In this document: one piece after another, positions 21,608 to 29,443 of the stretch | How positions within the stretch are numbered: the stretch's first letter is position 1 | Layout of the letters: the number at the start of each line of letters is the position of its first letter | From: an uncultured Lachnoclostridium sp. | Lineage (GTDB): Bacteria > Bacillota > Clostridia > Lachnospirales > Lachnospiraceae | NCBI GenBank assembly: GCA_944376715.1 | Contig: CALWDO010000013.1 | Location: 1 to 62,715, forward strand | Reading direction: 5' to 3' | Length of the DNA stretch: 62,715 bases | Made by a program: the position numbers and the translations under genes | Notes under the pieces: generated by a model | Told to the model about the DNA's origin: nothing | Database searches by the model: none | The model's input: only the letters and a program-made list of their open reading frames with translations

Positions 21608-22763
21608 AATACCCCCTGCGCAGGACAGGGGGACAAAAATTGAAGCCGTGCAGGCAGTATTTTTGAATACGCGGATTACAAGAATTCATAATGGCATGGG
21701 TAAAATCCTGATCCCCATGCCCGCCGACCTTATGGCACCGGATCCTCCGGTCTTCCACAATCTTATACCCGGGACAGTTAAAGTGGTCTTCCAGCGTGCA
21801 GGTCCCGGTCAGCAGCGCTGCGGAAGAAGTAAAAATCTTAAACGTGGATCCAGGCTCATAAGTGTCATTGACGCTCTGATTCCGCCACATCTGGTTCAAT
21901 GCGTCCTGTTTTTGTTCTTCTGTCATCAGAGAAGCATCTTCTCCCGTATTCAAAATAAACGGATCATTCAGGTCAAATTCCGGCACATTTACGCAGGCAT
22001 AGATTTCTCCATTCTGCGGGTTCATAATCAATATAGAAACATAGTCCGCCTGCTTTGCTTCCATGACCTTCAGCGCCTCCTGCTGCGCATAGGACTGAAT
22101 ATTATAGTCCAGGCTGACTACCAGATCGTTGCCGGGCACCGACTCCACCCGCTCCTCTTTGGCATTCTCGATCTCGATGCCTCTGGCGTCCGTCAGAGTC
22201 AGGATCGTCCCCGGGATTCCCTCCAGATACTCGTCATACATGACCTCCAGTCCGATGATTCCCTGATTGTCGCTGCCTGTGAATCCCAGAACCTTGGAGG
22301 CCAGTTCACTATAGGGATAGTAGCGTTTGAAATCTTCATCCACTTTTACGCCTGCATAATGATAGGCACGGATAGCATCCCCCACTTCCTTATCCACGTT
22401 GGATTGGATCCGTTCTATAGAACTTACCTTCTCCACCCGGTTTCGCACCGTTTCTTCCGACAGTCCCAGTTCCTTACAAAGCATCTGTATCACCGCTTCC
22501 GGATCTTCGATCTGACTGTGAATCACGGAGATGGTGCAGACTGTCCGGTTATCAGCCAATACCGTACCGGTCCTGTCGATGATCCGTCCCCTGGCGGCCT
22601 TGATGCTCCGCTCCCTCTCATGAAGATCCTGCGCCAGTTCCTGGTAATATTCTGATTCAAATATCATAAGATAGATCAATCTCCCCGCAAGAACGGCCAT
22701 CATGCCAAAACAGGCGAAAAACACGACCAGTATCTTTTTCTTGTGAAAAGTCATGCAATGCAC
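21288..22763 (-). CDS. Second penicillin-binding transpeptidase of the division cluster, 3' end cut off by the prophage
   Basis: A class B PBP of the FtsI/SpoVD type. It has an N-terminal membrane anchor (LVVFFACFGMMAVLAGRLIYLM), a dimerisation region and a transpeptidase with SxxK (YEPGSTFK) and SxN (MNSCNP). After that proline (base 21672) the reading frame enters prophage DNA and runs on by chance to 21288, antisense to the recombinase. The third motif, KTG, is missing, so the product as it stands should be inactive. GTG 22763 is the best start, with GAGGTG seven bases upstream. A complete PBP gene lies directly upstream, so this one may be the sporulation paralogue (SpoVD); that assignment is inferred. 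Confidence 0.8.
   Translation of the reverse strand: MHCMTFHKKKILVVFFACFGMMAVLAGRLIYLMIFESEYYQELAQDLHERERSIKAARGRIIDRTGTVLADNRTVCTISVIHSQIEDPEAVIQMLCKELGLSEETVRNRVEKVSSIERIQSNVDKEVGDAIRAYHYAGVKVDEDFKRYYPYSELASKVLGFTGSDNQGIIGLEVMYDEYLEGIPGTILTLTDARGIEIENAKEERVESVPGNDLVVSLDYNIQSYAQQEALKVMEAKQADYVSILIMNPQNGEIYACVNVPEFDLNDPFILNTGEDASLMTEEQKQDALNQMWRNQSVNDTYEPGSTFKIFTSSAALLTGTCTLEDHFNCPGYKIVEDRRIRCHKVGGHGDQDFTHAIMNSCNPRIQKYCLHGFNFCPPVLRRGYSMYRSRRSVCWSLCSRGSSGKYSGWRPVSSGRLYPDSSVPSVHPAYSGSGGSGHLRTLPGRSVLPGVSLILPGARPEYGALPGNLPVYRSHPYKQRADAFLYDPGL
21608..21675. other. Right attachment-site junction (attR) of the prophage
   Basis: The recombinase stops at 21607 and PBP-type coding (minus strand, ...AIMNSCNP) begins at 21672. 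The codons after the proline (RIQKYCLHG) no longer match any transpeptidase, so the crossover lies close to 21665-21675. The exact core dinucleotide cannot be fixed without the left junction, which is outside the window. Confidence 0.7.
21612..21632. terminator. Hairpin after the recombinase
   Basis: CCCCCTG / CAGGGGG, seven perfect pairs with a seven-base loop, followed by ACAAAAA. Probably terminates the recombinase transcript. Lies within the arm of the attachment site. Confidence 0.5.
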
Positions 22764-22768
22764 ACAAA

Positions 22769-22829
22769 AACACCTCATAAGACTTTTTGTTCCAAATCTA
22801 TGAAACTTTTCCTTGTCTTATGAGGTGTT
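22769..22829 (-). promoter_or_regulatory. 15-pair hairpin holding the ribosome site of the interrupted PBP
   Basis: A perfect 15-base inverted repeat (22769-22783 with 22815-22829) between the two PBP genes, followed by TTTTT on the minus strand, so it can terminate. Its 3' arm contains GAGGTG, the Shine-Dalgarno of the second PBP, which would be hidden when the hairpin forms. Confidence 0.65.
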
Positions 22830-22846
22830 AAGTCAGTCAAATCAAT

Positions 22847-25018
22847 TTATTCTGTCGGATCTGCGTTGGGATCCTCTTCTGTCGCGACCTCCGGCTGTAC
22901 GTCTACCAGATTCTGGTTCACCGGCGTATCTCCCAGGACAGAGTCGTCTTCTTCATCCACGCTCTCCGGATCCGGCATCTGCACGGTTTCTCCGGTCTGT
23001 GGATCTACCAGGGTTCCCTCTTCCAGAGGCTCTTCTTCCTCTTCCTCCGCAGCCGTCTCTTCCGGATTTTCCTCTTCCTGTGCCGCTTCTACTTCATCTA
23101 CCATATCTGCCGGAATCTCCTCGGTCGGATAGATGTTCAGATACGGAAGGGCTTCTTCCATAATATTTTTCCAGATCTCCATCGCAAAAGAGCTGGAGGA
23201 CTGTTTTTCCGCATTGGGTTCATCCACCACCACGTAAAGTACGACTTCCGGATTCTCCGCTGGAGCGAACCCGATAAAAGATACCAGATAATTAGTCTTG
23301 TCCCTCGGAATCTTCTCCGCCGTACCGGTCTTGCCTCCCATGGCGTATCCCGCAATACGGGCAGCCCTTCCGGTGGCGTTGTTGCCATTGGCGTCCGCCG
23401 CTCCATACATCGTATTGTACAGATACTGGCGGATCAGGGATGACGTTTTCGCGGAAATAGGCTCTCTTAAGACTACCGGCTCAATATTCTGCACGGTTCC
23501 GCCATTGCTGTCCAGAATCTTTTTCACCACATGAGGCTGATAATAATAACCGCCGTTGATGCAGGCAGAAAATGCCGCCGCCATCTGTACCATCGTTACA
23601 TTATAGTTCTGCCCGAAAGAGTTTGTCGCCAGATCCGTAGCTCCCATGACCAGATTCTCGCTGGGCGCTGTATCTGCCGAGTAATAAAGAAGACTGTCTG
23701 TACGGGCCTCTCCCGGAAGATCGATCCCGGTACGCAGACCCAGATTAAACATGTTCTGGTACTTGGAGAAATTTTCTTCTCCCAGCTTCGCCGCGATCTG
23801 CATCAATGCGTCGTTGCAGGAAAACATCAGGGAGCCCTGCAGGTCGATAATTCCATGTCCGACTTTCTTGGAACACCAGATCGTATGGCTGCCCACAGTC
23901 TGATTACCGTCACACAGGAAAGTATCTCCGTCATGAACCGCTCCTGTCTCCAGCGCCGCCGCCACTGTGATCGGCTTTGCAGTGGATCCCGGCTCATAAG
24001 TATCGCTGATGCAGAAATTTCTCCACAGTTCATTGAGCGCGTTCAGGCGTTCTTCATCGGAGAGATTCGCCGCCTCTTCTTCCGTATAGAGTCCATTGAT
24101 CACTACATCATACGGATTATTCAGATCATAGGTCCGGTTGCTGGCCATGGCAAGGATCTCTCCCGTATTGGGGTCCATCATGATTGCCGCCGCAGTCTTA
24201 CTGCCGTCGCCTTCCCGGTATGCGTCTGTATATTTTTCCTGGAACTCTGCAATCGCGTTTTCCACGATCTGCTGAAGCGTAATGTCGATCGTGGACACGA
24301 CGCTGTTGCCGTCGGTCGCCGCCCGTACGGACTTCTCCTGTTCCAGGTCTTCATTCAGATAGTTATAACTTCTTCCGTTCTCCCCGTTCAGAGTCTCGCT
24401 GTACTCCTGCTCAATACCATACTGGCCCACATTGCCGGATACCGTATATCCGATCACGTTGCATGCCAGCGTATTGTAGGGATATCTGCGTATGTAATCC
24501 TCTTCCAGCCAGACTCCTTCGATACGGTTTGCAGAGTCGTCCATTGCGGCCTCAAACTCTTCCACTTCGTCTTTTGTCAGATGCTTTTCCAGTACCACAT
24601 AGTGGCTCGTCGCGTTTTCCTGCATGATCCGATCCAGTTCAGTCCGGTCCTGGCCGAAATAATTGACCAATGCCTGCAGCGTAGGCTCCACACAGTCTTT
24701 TGCGGCGTCTTCACTATGGTATTCCCAAAGCACGCCCGGATCCAGAATCAGATTATATACCTTTTCACTGGTGGCAAGTACAGTTCCGTTACGGTCATAA
24801 ATATCGCCTCTTTTATAAGGAAGCGTGATACTGTTTGTGTCCTGCTGGGCAAGTACTTTCATAGTGTACTGGTCCCCGCTGACCCGGTTGATATAGACTA
24901 AACGTATCATGATACCTGCCAACGCCAAAACAATCACAGAAAATGTCAGCGCCAGCTTTCTCTTGACCTTTAGAGTTGCTCTTTTCCTTTTTGACATGCG
25001 TCTTCGATATTCAGCCAC
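22847..25018 (-). CDS. Penicillin-binding transpeptidase of the division cluster (FtsI/SpoVD type), intact
   Basis: A 723-residue class B PBP with an N-terminal membrane anchor at about residues 22-42 and a GDIYDRNG dimerisation motif. The transpeptidase carries SxxK at 345-348 (EPGSTAKP), SxN at 400-402 (SCN) and KTGT at 563 (GGKTGT). The last 90 residues are a long acidic Glu/Pro-rich tail without PASTA repeats. It makes septal or spore peptidoglycan cross-links. It lies in the order mraZ-rsmH-ftsL-pbp and is the intact member of the tandem pair. As the only complete copy it probably serves vegetative division (FtsI), though many databases label such proteins SpoVD. Confidence 0.85.
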   Translation of the reverse strand: MAEYRRRMSKRKRATLKVKRKLALTFSVIVLALAGIMIRLVYINRVSGDQYTMKVLAQQDTNSITLPYKRGDIYDRNGTVLATSEKVYNLILDPGVLWEYHSEDAAKDCVEPTLQALVNYFGQDRTELDRIMQENATSHYVVLEKHLTKDEVEEFEAAMDDSANRIEGVWLEEDYIRRYPYNTLACNVIGYTVSGNVGQYGIEQEYSETLNGENGRSYNYLNEDLEQEKSVRAATDGNSVVSTIDITLQQIVENAIAEFQEKYTDAYREGDGSKTAAAIMMDPNTGEILAMASNRTYDLNNPYDVVINGLYTEEEAANLSDEERLNALNELWRNFCISDTYEPGSTAKPITVAAALETGAVHDGDTFLCDGNQTVGSHTIWCSKKVGHGIIDLQGSLMFSCNDALMQIAAKLGEENFSKYQNMFNLGLRTGIDLPGEARTDSLLYYSADTAPSENLVMGATDLATNSFGQNYNVTMVQMAAAFSACINGGYYYQPHVVKKILDSNGGTVQNIEPVVLREPISAKTSSLIRQYLYNTMYGAADANGNNATGRAARIAGYAMGGKTGTAEKIPRDKTNYLVSFIGFAPAENPEVVLYVVVDEPNAEKQSSSSFAMEIWKNIMEEALPYLNIYPTEEIPADMVDEVEAAQEEENPEETAAEEEEEEPLEEGTLVDPQTGETVQMPDPESVDEEDDSVLGDTPVNQNLVDVQPEVATEEDPNADPTE

Positions 25019-25042
25019 TTAATACTCCTGTCTGTATTCTGG

Positions 25043-25528
25043 TTATTTTCCAAGTATTTGATCTGTCAGAGATTTTTCCTCCTCCGGCAGTTCACCACTC
25101 TGTCTCACATAATCCTGGGTTCCATTATCGTACAGGATTACCTGATCCGGCTCCGCATAGACCATCCCCAGTTCATTGATCGCCACGTCACGGATATAAT
25201 CCAGATCCACAGAAGTCATAATTCGGGTGTAATTATCATCGTTTTCTTTTCTCAGCTCTTCCAGCTGCGTCTCCAGGGACGCGATATTCTTCACACGGCT
25301 GGTTGTCTCCGCCTGCAGCTGCAGATACCGGACACAGGACCACAGAACCATACAGGCCGCCGCCGCCAGGAAAAATGTGTAAAGAAGGTTGGTATACTGT
25401 ACTTTTTCTTTCGCAGCCTGTCGATTCCTGCGCTGCGCAGGACGCCGTTCCCTCTCCGGACGCTCCGCCGGCTGTATCTTACGTACTGTATTTCCCTCTA
25501 CATATCCATATTTCTTTCTTGAGGCCAT
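25043..25528 (-). CDS. ftsL: FtsL-like septum protein
   Basis: About 161 residues: a basic cytosolic N-terminus (AERPERERRPAQRRNRQAAK), one membrane helix (LLYTFFLAAAACMVLWSCV), then an extracytoplasmic coiled coil (TSRVKNIASLETQLEELRKEND). This is the FtsL/DivIC plan, and the position between rsmH and pbp is where ftsL lies in Firmicutes. FtsL bridges the FtsQ/DivIB complex to the septal synthase. The sequence itself is poorly conserved, so the name rests on topology and synteny. The start could be the TTG nine bases upstream. Confidence 0.7.
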   Translation of the reverse strand: MASRKKYGYVEGNTVRKIQPAERPERERRPAQRRNRQAAKEKVQYTNLLYTFFLAAAACMVLWSCVRYLQLQAETTSRVKNIASLETQLEELRKENDDNYTRIMTSVDLDYIRDVAINELGMVYAEPDQVILYDNGTQDYVRQSGELPEEEKSLTDQILGK

Positions 25529-25557
25529 CGCCAACACCCACTTTCTTTCCTTTTTCT

Positions 25558-26493
25558 TTACTCCCTTTCAAAAATACGAAGCTTCGCACTTTTAGAACGA
25601 CTGTTTTCTTCCAGTTCCCGTTCCGACGGAAGGATCGGTTTCTTTGTAACTACCTTGCCTTTGGAAACTTTCCCGCACACACACACCGGAAAAGAACTGG
25701 GGCATGTGCATGGATGTTCAAAGGTACGGAATGCGTTTTTTACGATCCGGTCTTCCAATGAATGAAAGGTAATGATACATAGCCTTCCTCCCGGCCGGAG
25801 CATATCCGCCATATCTTCCAGGGAATCTTTCAGAACCTCCAATTCCTGATTCAGTTCAATCCGGATCGCCTGAAATGTCTGTTTTGCCGGATGCCCTTTT
25901 TGCATCCGTATTTTCATGGGAATGGCGGATTTAATAATCTCTACCAGTTCCCCTGTTGTCTCTATCGGTTTTTCCTCTCTAGCCTGCACGATATGCCTGG
26001 CAATGTTTTTCGCAAATTTATCTTCCCCGTAGTCTCTGATAATCCGGTATAATTCTGCCTCGCTGTAACCGTTTACAATATCTCTGGCCGTCTTGTCCTG
26101 TCTCTGATCCATACGCATATCCAACGGTACATCTTCCCTGTAGGTAAAACCTCTCTCCGCTTCATCCAGCTGATAAGAGGAAACTCCCAGATCCAGCAAG
26201 ATACCGTCCACCTGCTCTACTCCCCGGTTCTTTAATTCCTCTTTCATACGGCAATAATTGTTTCGGATGATCGTTACCTTATCTCCAAATTCTGCGAGGC
26301 GTTTCCCTGCCGCTTCTATGGCTGCTTCATCCTGATCAATTCCATAAAAACGGCCTTTTTCGGACAGTCTTCTGCATACCTCAAAGGCATGTCCTCCTCC
26401 GCCCAGGGTTCCGTCCACGTAGATCCCGTCCGGGCGAATCTTCAACTGTTCGATCGTCTCCTCCAACATGACGGAATAGTGTTTGAACTCCAT
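25558..26493 (-). CDS. rsmH: 16S rRNA (cytosine1402-N4)-methyltransferase RsmH
   Basis: A 311-residue enzyme that methylates N4 of C1402 in the ribosomal P site. The N-terminus [15 protein letters not shown] and the SAM-binding [12 protein letters not shown] are diagnostic, as are [20 protein letters not shown] and [20 protein letters not shown]. The start is put at ATG 26493, with AGGAG upstream. The longer GTG frame at 26508 overlaps the mraZ stop. It is the second gene of the division cluster. Confidence 0.95.
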   Translation of the reverse strand: MEFKHYSVMLEETIEQLKIRPDGIYVDGTLGGGGHAFEVCRRLSEKGRFYGIDQDEAAIEAAGKRLAEFGDKVTIIRNNYCRMKEELKNRGVEQVDGILLDLGVSSYQLDEAERGFTYREDVPLDMRMDQRQDKTARDIVNGYSEAELYRIIRDYGEDKFAKNIARHIVQAREEKPIETTGELVEIIKSAIPMKIRMQKGHPAKQTFQAIRIELNQELEVLKDSLEDMADMLRPGGRLCIITFHSLEDRIVKNAFRTFEHPCTCPSSFPVCVCGKVSKGKVVTKKPILPSERELEENSRSKSAKLRIFERE

Positions 26494-26504
26494 GAGCCGT
26501 CTCC

Positions 26505-26936
26505 TCACTCTCTGCCGCCAAGCCCGCTTAGATGCTCAGCAATCACATCCATATCGCTGAAATCCGCGTTTTCTTTCCAGAGTTCTTCATTCCAGATTTC
26601 AATGTGATCCAGCATCCCCGCCAGCAGCACGTCTTTCTCAATATGGGCAAACTCCCTGAGCGTCACCGGAAGCAGAATTCTTCCCTGCTTGTCCAACTCA
26701 CAGATAGTCGCTCCCGCGATAATAAATCTGGTGAAAAGTCTGGCATTTTTATCAGTGAGAGGGAGCTTCTGAAGCTGCTGCACATAGGCCTCCCAACTGT
26801 CCATAGGATACACGAATAGGCAGCCATCCAGTCCTCTTGTCACCACAAACTCGTCGCCGAGCAGTTCCCGAAACTTTGAGGGTATGATCAGCCTGCCCTT
26901 GGGATCTACCGTATGTCTGTACTCGCCCATGAACAT
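26505..26936 (-). CDS. mraZ: Transcriptional regulator and division-cluster protein MraZ
   Basis: A 143-residue protein with two SpoVT/AbrB-like MraZ repeats: [20 protein letters not shown] near the N-terminus and the matching [19 protein letters not shown] in the second half. MraZ binds repeats upstream of its own gene and controls the division cluster. Matching repeats lie at 26967-27011. The gene is the first of the cluster, with a sigma-A-type promoter 86 bases upstream. AGAGGG precedes the ATG. Confidence 0.95.
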   Translation of the reverse strand: MFMGEYRHTVDPKGRLIIPSKFRELLGDEFVVTRGLDGCLFVYPMDSWEAYVQQLQKLPLTDKNARLFTRFIIAGATICELDKQGRILLPVTLREFAHIEKDVLLAGMLDHIEIWNEELWKENADFSDMDVIAEHLSGLGGRE

Positions 26937-26966
26937 CGATATACACCCTCTTCCGTCTATATGGCC

Positions 26967-27011
26967 CCACTTTTTTACCCTTTAGAACCACTAAAAACCA
27001 CTTTTCACCAC
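26967..27011 (-). promoter_or_regulatory. MraZ operator: GTGG-type boxes every 10-11 bases
   Basis: Read on the minus strand, GTGG/GGGT boxes start at 27011, 27001, 26991, 26980 and 26970, in AAAGTGG-like contexts, between the promoter and mraZ. This is the arrangement of known MraZ boxes. Confidence 0.7.
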
Positions 27012-27021
27012 CTACCCGTTA

Positions 27022-27050
27022 ATCATACCCCGGATTTGCCAAAAATGCAA
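27022..27050 (-). promoter_or_regulatory. Promoter of the mraZ division cluster
   Basis: TTGCAT (27045-27050), 17 bases, TATGAT (27022-27027), directly followed by the MraZ boxes. Confidence 0.65.
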
Positions 27051-27113
27051 TAGGTTTCTTAAGGGATTCTTCAGAAACTCTTTGTTTTTCCTTCATTTTC
27101 CAGTAAAAATGCA

Positions 27114-27158
27114 CAAAAAAAGAACCTTTACAAGTCTGCAGCGGCAGACTCGTAAAAG
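27114..27158 (-). terminator. Terminator between lgt/spo0E-like and mraZ
   Basis: Long stem TTTACgAGTCTGC / GCAGACTtGTAAA with a four-base loop and a TTTTTTT tail on the minus strand. Confidence 0.8.
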
Positions 27159-27176
27159 TCCCTTTTCTCCTGTTCC

Positions 27177-27338
27177 TCAGTATGAAGTTGTATTTTCCGC
27201 TTCGTAACGTTCGATCAGCCGGTCCAGCTTCTGTGATTCTGCCAGCAAACCTTCCAGGCTGCCGTCCTTCTCCACCAGATAATCCAGCTTTTTACGCTGA
27301 CGCTCAATCGCCAGCTTGATCCTCTTCTGTCTGTCCAT
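27177..27338 (-). CDS. Spo0E-like aspartyl-phosphate phosphatase
   Basis: A small gene of 53 codons. The sequence MDRQKRIKLAIERQRKKLDY followed later by SQKLDRLIERY fits the Spo0E family, whose signature is a short two-helix protein with SxxLDxLIxxY. Family members remove phosphate from Spo0A and delay sporulation. It overlaps the end of lgt by 35 bases and is therefore co-transcribed with it. A Spo0A-box-like site lies upstream of lgt (28294-28301), which would allow feedback. A terminator follows at 27114-27158. Confidence 0.75.
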   Translation of the reverse strand: MDRQKRIKLAIERQRKKLDYLVEKDGSLEGLLAESQKLDRLIERYEAENTTSY

Positions 27339-28197
27339 GTTCCTCCCTGACTGCCCTGCGTCTACCCATGACGATCAAAAACAGGGAAACAAGAATCAGC
27401 ACGCCCGCCAATAACTGCGATACCGGGATACCTGTGCTGCCGATCTGCAGCTGGTCTGTCCGCAGTCCTTCGATCCAGACCCGTCCAAGACCATATCCCA
27501 ATATATAGGTCAGGAACAATTCGCCCCGGAATTTCTTCCGGTCACGATACCAGTACAGGAAACAGAGAACTCCTAAATTCCAGATAGACTCATACAAAAA
27601 TGTCGGATGTACCTGGATGAACTGTTCTCCTCCAATCACCTGCACATGCGCCCACATTTCTTCCGTAATCTCGTTGGCACGGACAGCGCTCACCGGAAGC
27701 TGCATGGCAAACAGTCCGTCCGTATATCCTCCAAACGCTTCTCTGTTGAAAAAATTCCCCCAGCGTCCCAGAACCTGACCGGCCACCAGACCGATACAGG
27801 CTGTATCCAGAAGCAGCGGAAAAGAAATCTTCTTCACGCGGCTGTACACATACACCGTGGCCACTGCTCCAATGATCCCTCCATAGATGGCGAGGCCTCC
27901 CTGCCTCAGATTAAAGATACTGAGCAGGTTGTCCTTGTAATGATCCCATGAGAAAATCACATAATACGCTCTCGCACAGATAACAGATACTATGATAGCA
28001 TAGATCACCATATCCGTGTATGTATCTGGATTCTGACCGGTCCTTTTCGCCTCTCTCTGCGCCAGGTACAGGCCCAGCAGGATAGAGCATCCTATGATAA
28101 TTCCGTAATAGGCGATATCGAATCCAAATACCGAGACGGATTTTCCCACATGCTCCAGGTAGATTCCCAGATGCGGAAAGTTGATTGATGTGTTCAT
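27304..28197 (-). CDS. lgt: Prolipoprotein diacylglyceryl transferase Lgt
   Basis: A 297-residue membrane enzyme with about seven helices that transfers diacylglycerol to the lipobox cysteine of prolipoproteins. The Lgt signature GLVAGQVLGRWGNFFNREAFGG is split here as GQVLGRWGNFFNREAFGG. HPTFLYESIWN and the later GYGLGRVWIEGLRTD are also conserved. It has a good upstream promoter (28246-28274) and overlaps the Spo0E-like gene. The C-terminus is a short charged cytosolic tail. Confidence 0.95.
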   Translation of the reverse strand: MNTSINFPHLGIYLEHVGKSVSVFGFDIAYYGIIIGCSILLGLYLAQREAKRTGQNPDTYTDMVIYAIIVSVICARAYYVIFSWDHYKDNLLSIFNLRQGGLAIYGGIIGAVATVYVYSRVKKISFPLLLDTACIGLVAGQVLGRWGNFFNREAFGGYTDGLFAMQLPVSAVRANEITEEMWAHVQVIGGEQFIQVHPTFLYESIWNLGVLCFLYWYRDRKKFRGELFLTYILGYGLGRVWIEGLRTDQLQIGSTGIPVSQLLAGVLILVSLFLIVMGRRRAVREEHGQTEEDQAGD

Positions 28198-28245
28198 TGT
28201 TGAAAGTCCTTTCCATGCAAACCGCCCTGTACGGTTTACGTCTCT

Positions 28246-28301
28246 ATTTTATTTCTAATTCCGACATTTTTCAACCGAATGTTGTCGACATAATTCGACA
28301 A
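28246..28301 (-). promoter_or_regulatory. lgt promoter with an adjacent Spo0A box
   Basis: TTGAAA (28269-28274), 17 bases, TAAAAT (28246-28251). Twenty bases upstream of the -35 box lies TTGTCGAA on the same strand (28294-28301), a perfect core 0A box, with a second partial site ATGTCGAC beside it. Spo0A could control lgt and the Spo0E-like gene. Confidence 0.6.
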
Positions 28302-28309
28302 ACATGTTC

Positions 28310-29410
28310 TTACACATTGAACAGGAACTCAATCACATCTCCATCCTTAACCACATACTCTTTTCCTTCCGAACCGACCAGGCCCTTTGCCCTGGCAGCC
28401 GCGATGGAACCGCAATCCAACAGATCCTGATAATTCACCACTTCCGCGCGGATGAAGCCCCTCTCAAAATCCGAATGGATCTTGCCTGCTGCCTGGGGAG
28501 CTTTGGTCCCTACTTTGATCGTCCATGCTCTGGTCTCTTTCTCTCCTGCTGTCAGATAGCTGATCAGCCCCAAAATACGGTAACTTGCCTGGATCAGCTT
28601 GTCCAGACCGGAGGTTTTGATCCCCAGATCCTCCAGGAACATCTTCTTTTCATCCTCTTCCAGTTCTGAGATCTCTTCCTCGATCTGAGCGCAGATCACG
28701 AATACTTCGCTATGCTCCGTAGCGGCAAATTCGCGTACTTTCTGCACATTCGGATTGGAAGCTCCATCATCCGCCAGATCATCCTCCGACACATTCGCGG
28801 CATAGATCACCGGTTTTGCCGTCAACAGATTGTAGGAAGCAAACCATGCCTGTTCTTCCTCATCATCCAGTTCGCCAAAAGTCTTGGCTGTCTTGCCCTC
28901 TTCCAGATGCGCCTTGATCCTCTGCATCAGATCCAGTTCTTTGGCAAGGGTCTTATCGTTTCTGGCTCCTCTGGAAGTCTTGGCGATCCTTCTCTCCAGA
29001 ATCTCAATGTCAGAGAAGATCAGTTCCAGATTGATCGTCTCGATATCGCGCAGAGGGTCCACGCTTCCGTCCACATGGACCACGTTAGGATCCTCAAAGC
29101 ATCTCACCACGTGGATGATCGCATCTACCTCCCGGATATTTGCCAGGAACTGATTGCCAAGGCCCTCACCTTTGGACGCCCCTTTTACCAGCCCTGCGAT
29201 ATCCACGAATTCGATCACTGCCGGCGTCACCTTTGCGGAGTGGTACAGCTCTGCCAGCTTGCCCAGTCTCTCGTCCGGCACAGCCACCACGCCCACATTG
29301 GGATCAATGGTGCAGAACGGATAGTTTGCCGACTCTGCACCGGCCTTGGTCAAAGAATTAAACAGAGTGCTCTTTCCCACATTGGGAAGTCCTACGATTC
29401 CTAATTTCAT
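28310..29410 (-). CDS. ychF: Redox-regulated ATPase/GTPase YchF
   Basis: A 366-residue Obg-family P-loop protein. The G1 motif GIVGLPNVGKST starts at residue 4. The switch segment SANYPFCTIDPNVGVV and FVDIAGLVKGASKGEGLGN are typical of YchF, and the C-terminal TGS-like domain ends in EYVVKDGDVIEFLFNV. YchF prefers ATP and associates with ribosomes and stress responses. It lies alone between lgt and rseP on the minus strand. Confidence 0.95.
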   Translation of the reverse strand: MKLGIVGLPNVGKSTLFNSLTKAGAESANYPFCTIDPNVGVVAVPDERLGKLAELYHSAKVTPAVIEFVDIAGLVKGASKGEGLGNQFLANIREVDAIIHVVRCFEDPNVVHVDGSVDPLRDIETINLELIFSDIEILERRIAKTSRGARNDKTLAKELDLMQRIKAHLEEGKTAKTFGELDDEEEQAWFASYNLLTAKPVIYAANVSEDDLADDGASNPNVQKVREFAATEHSEVFVICAQIEEEISELEEDEKKMFLEDLGIKTSGLDKLIQASYRILGLISYLTAGEKETRAWTIKVGTKAPQAAGKIHSDFERGFIRAEVVNYQDLLDCGSIAAARAKGLVGSEGKEYVVKDGDVIEFLFNV

Positions 29411-29443
29411 TTTATCTTCAATCTCCTTTATTTATCCAGTATT

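Noticed and set aside
21288-21671. C-terminal tail of the interrupted PBP frame as a real protein part
   Set aside because: It is antisense to the serine recombinase and matches no transpeptidase; it is chance read-through after the junction.
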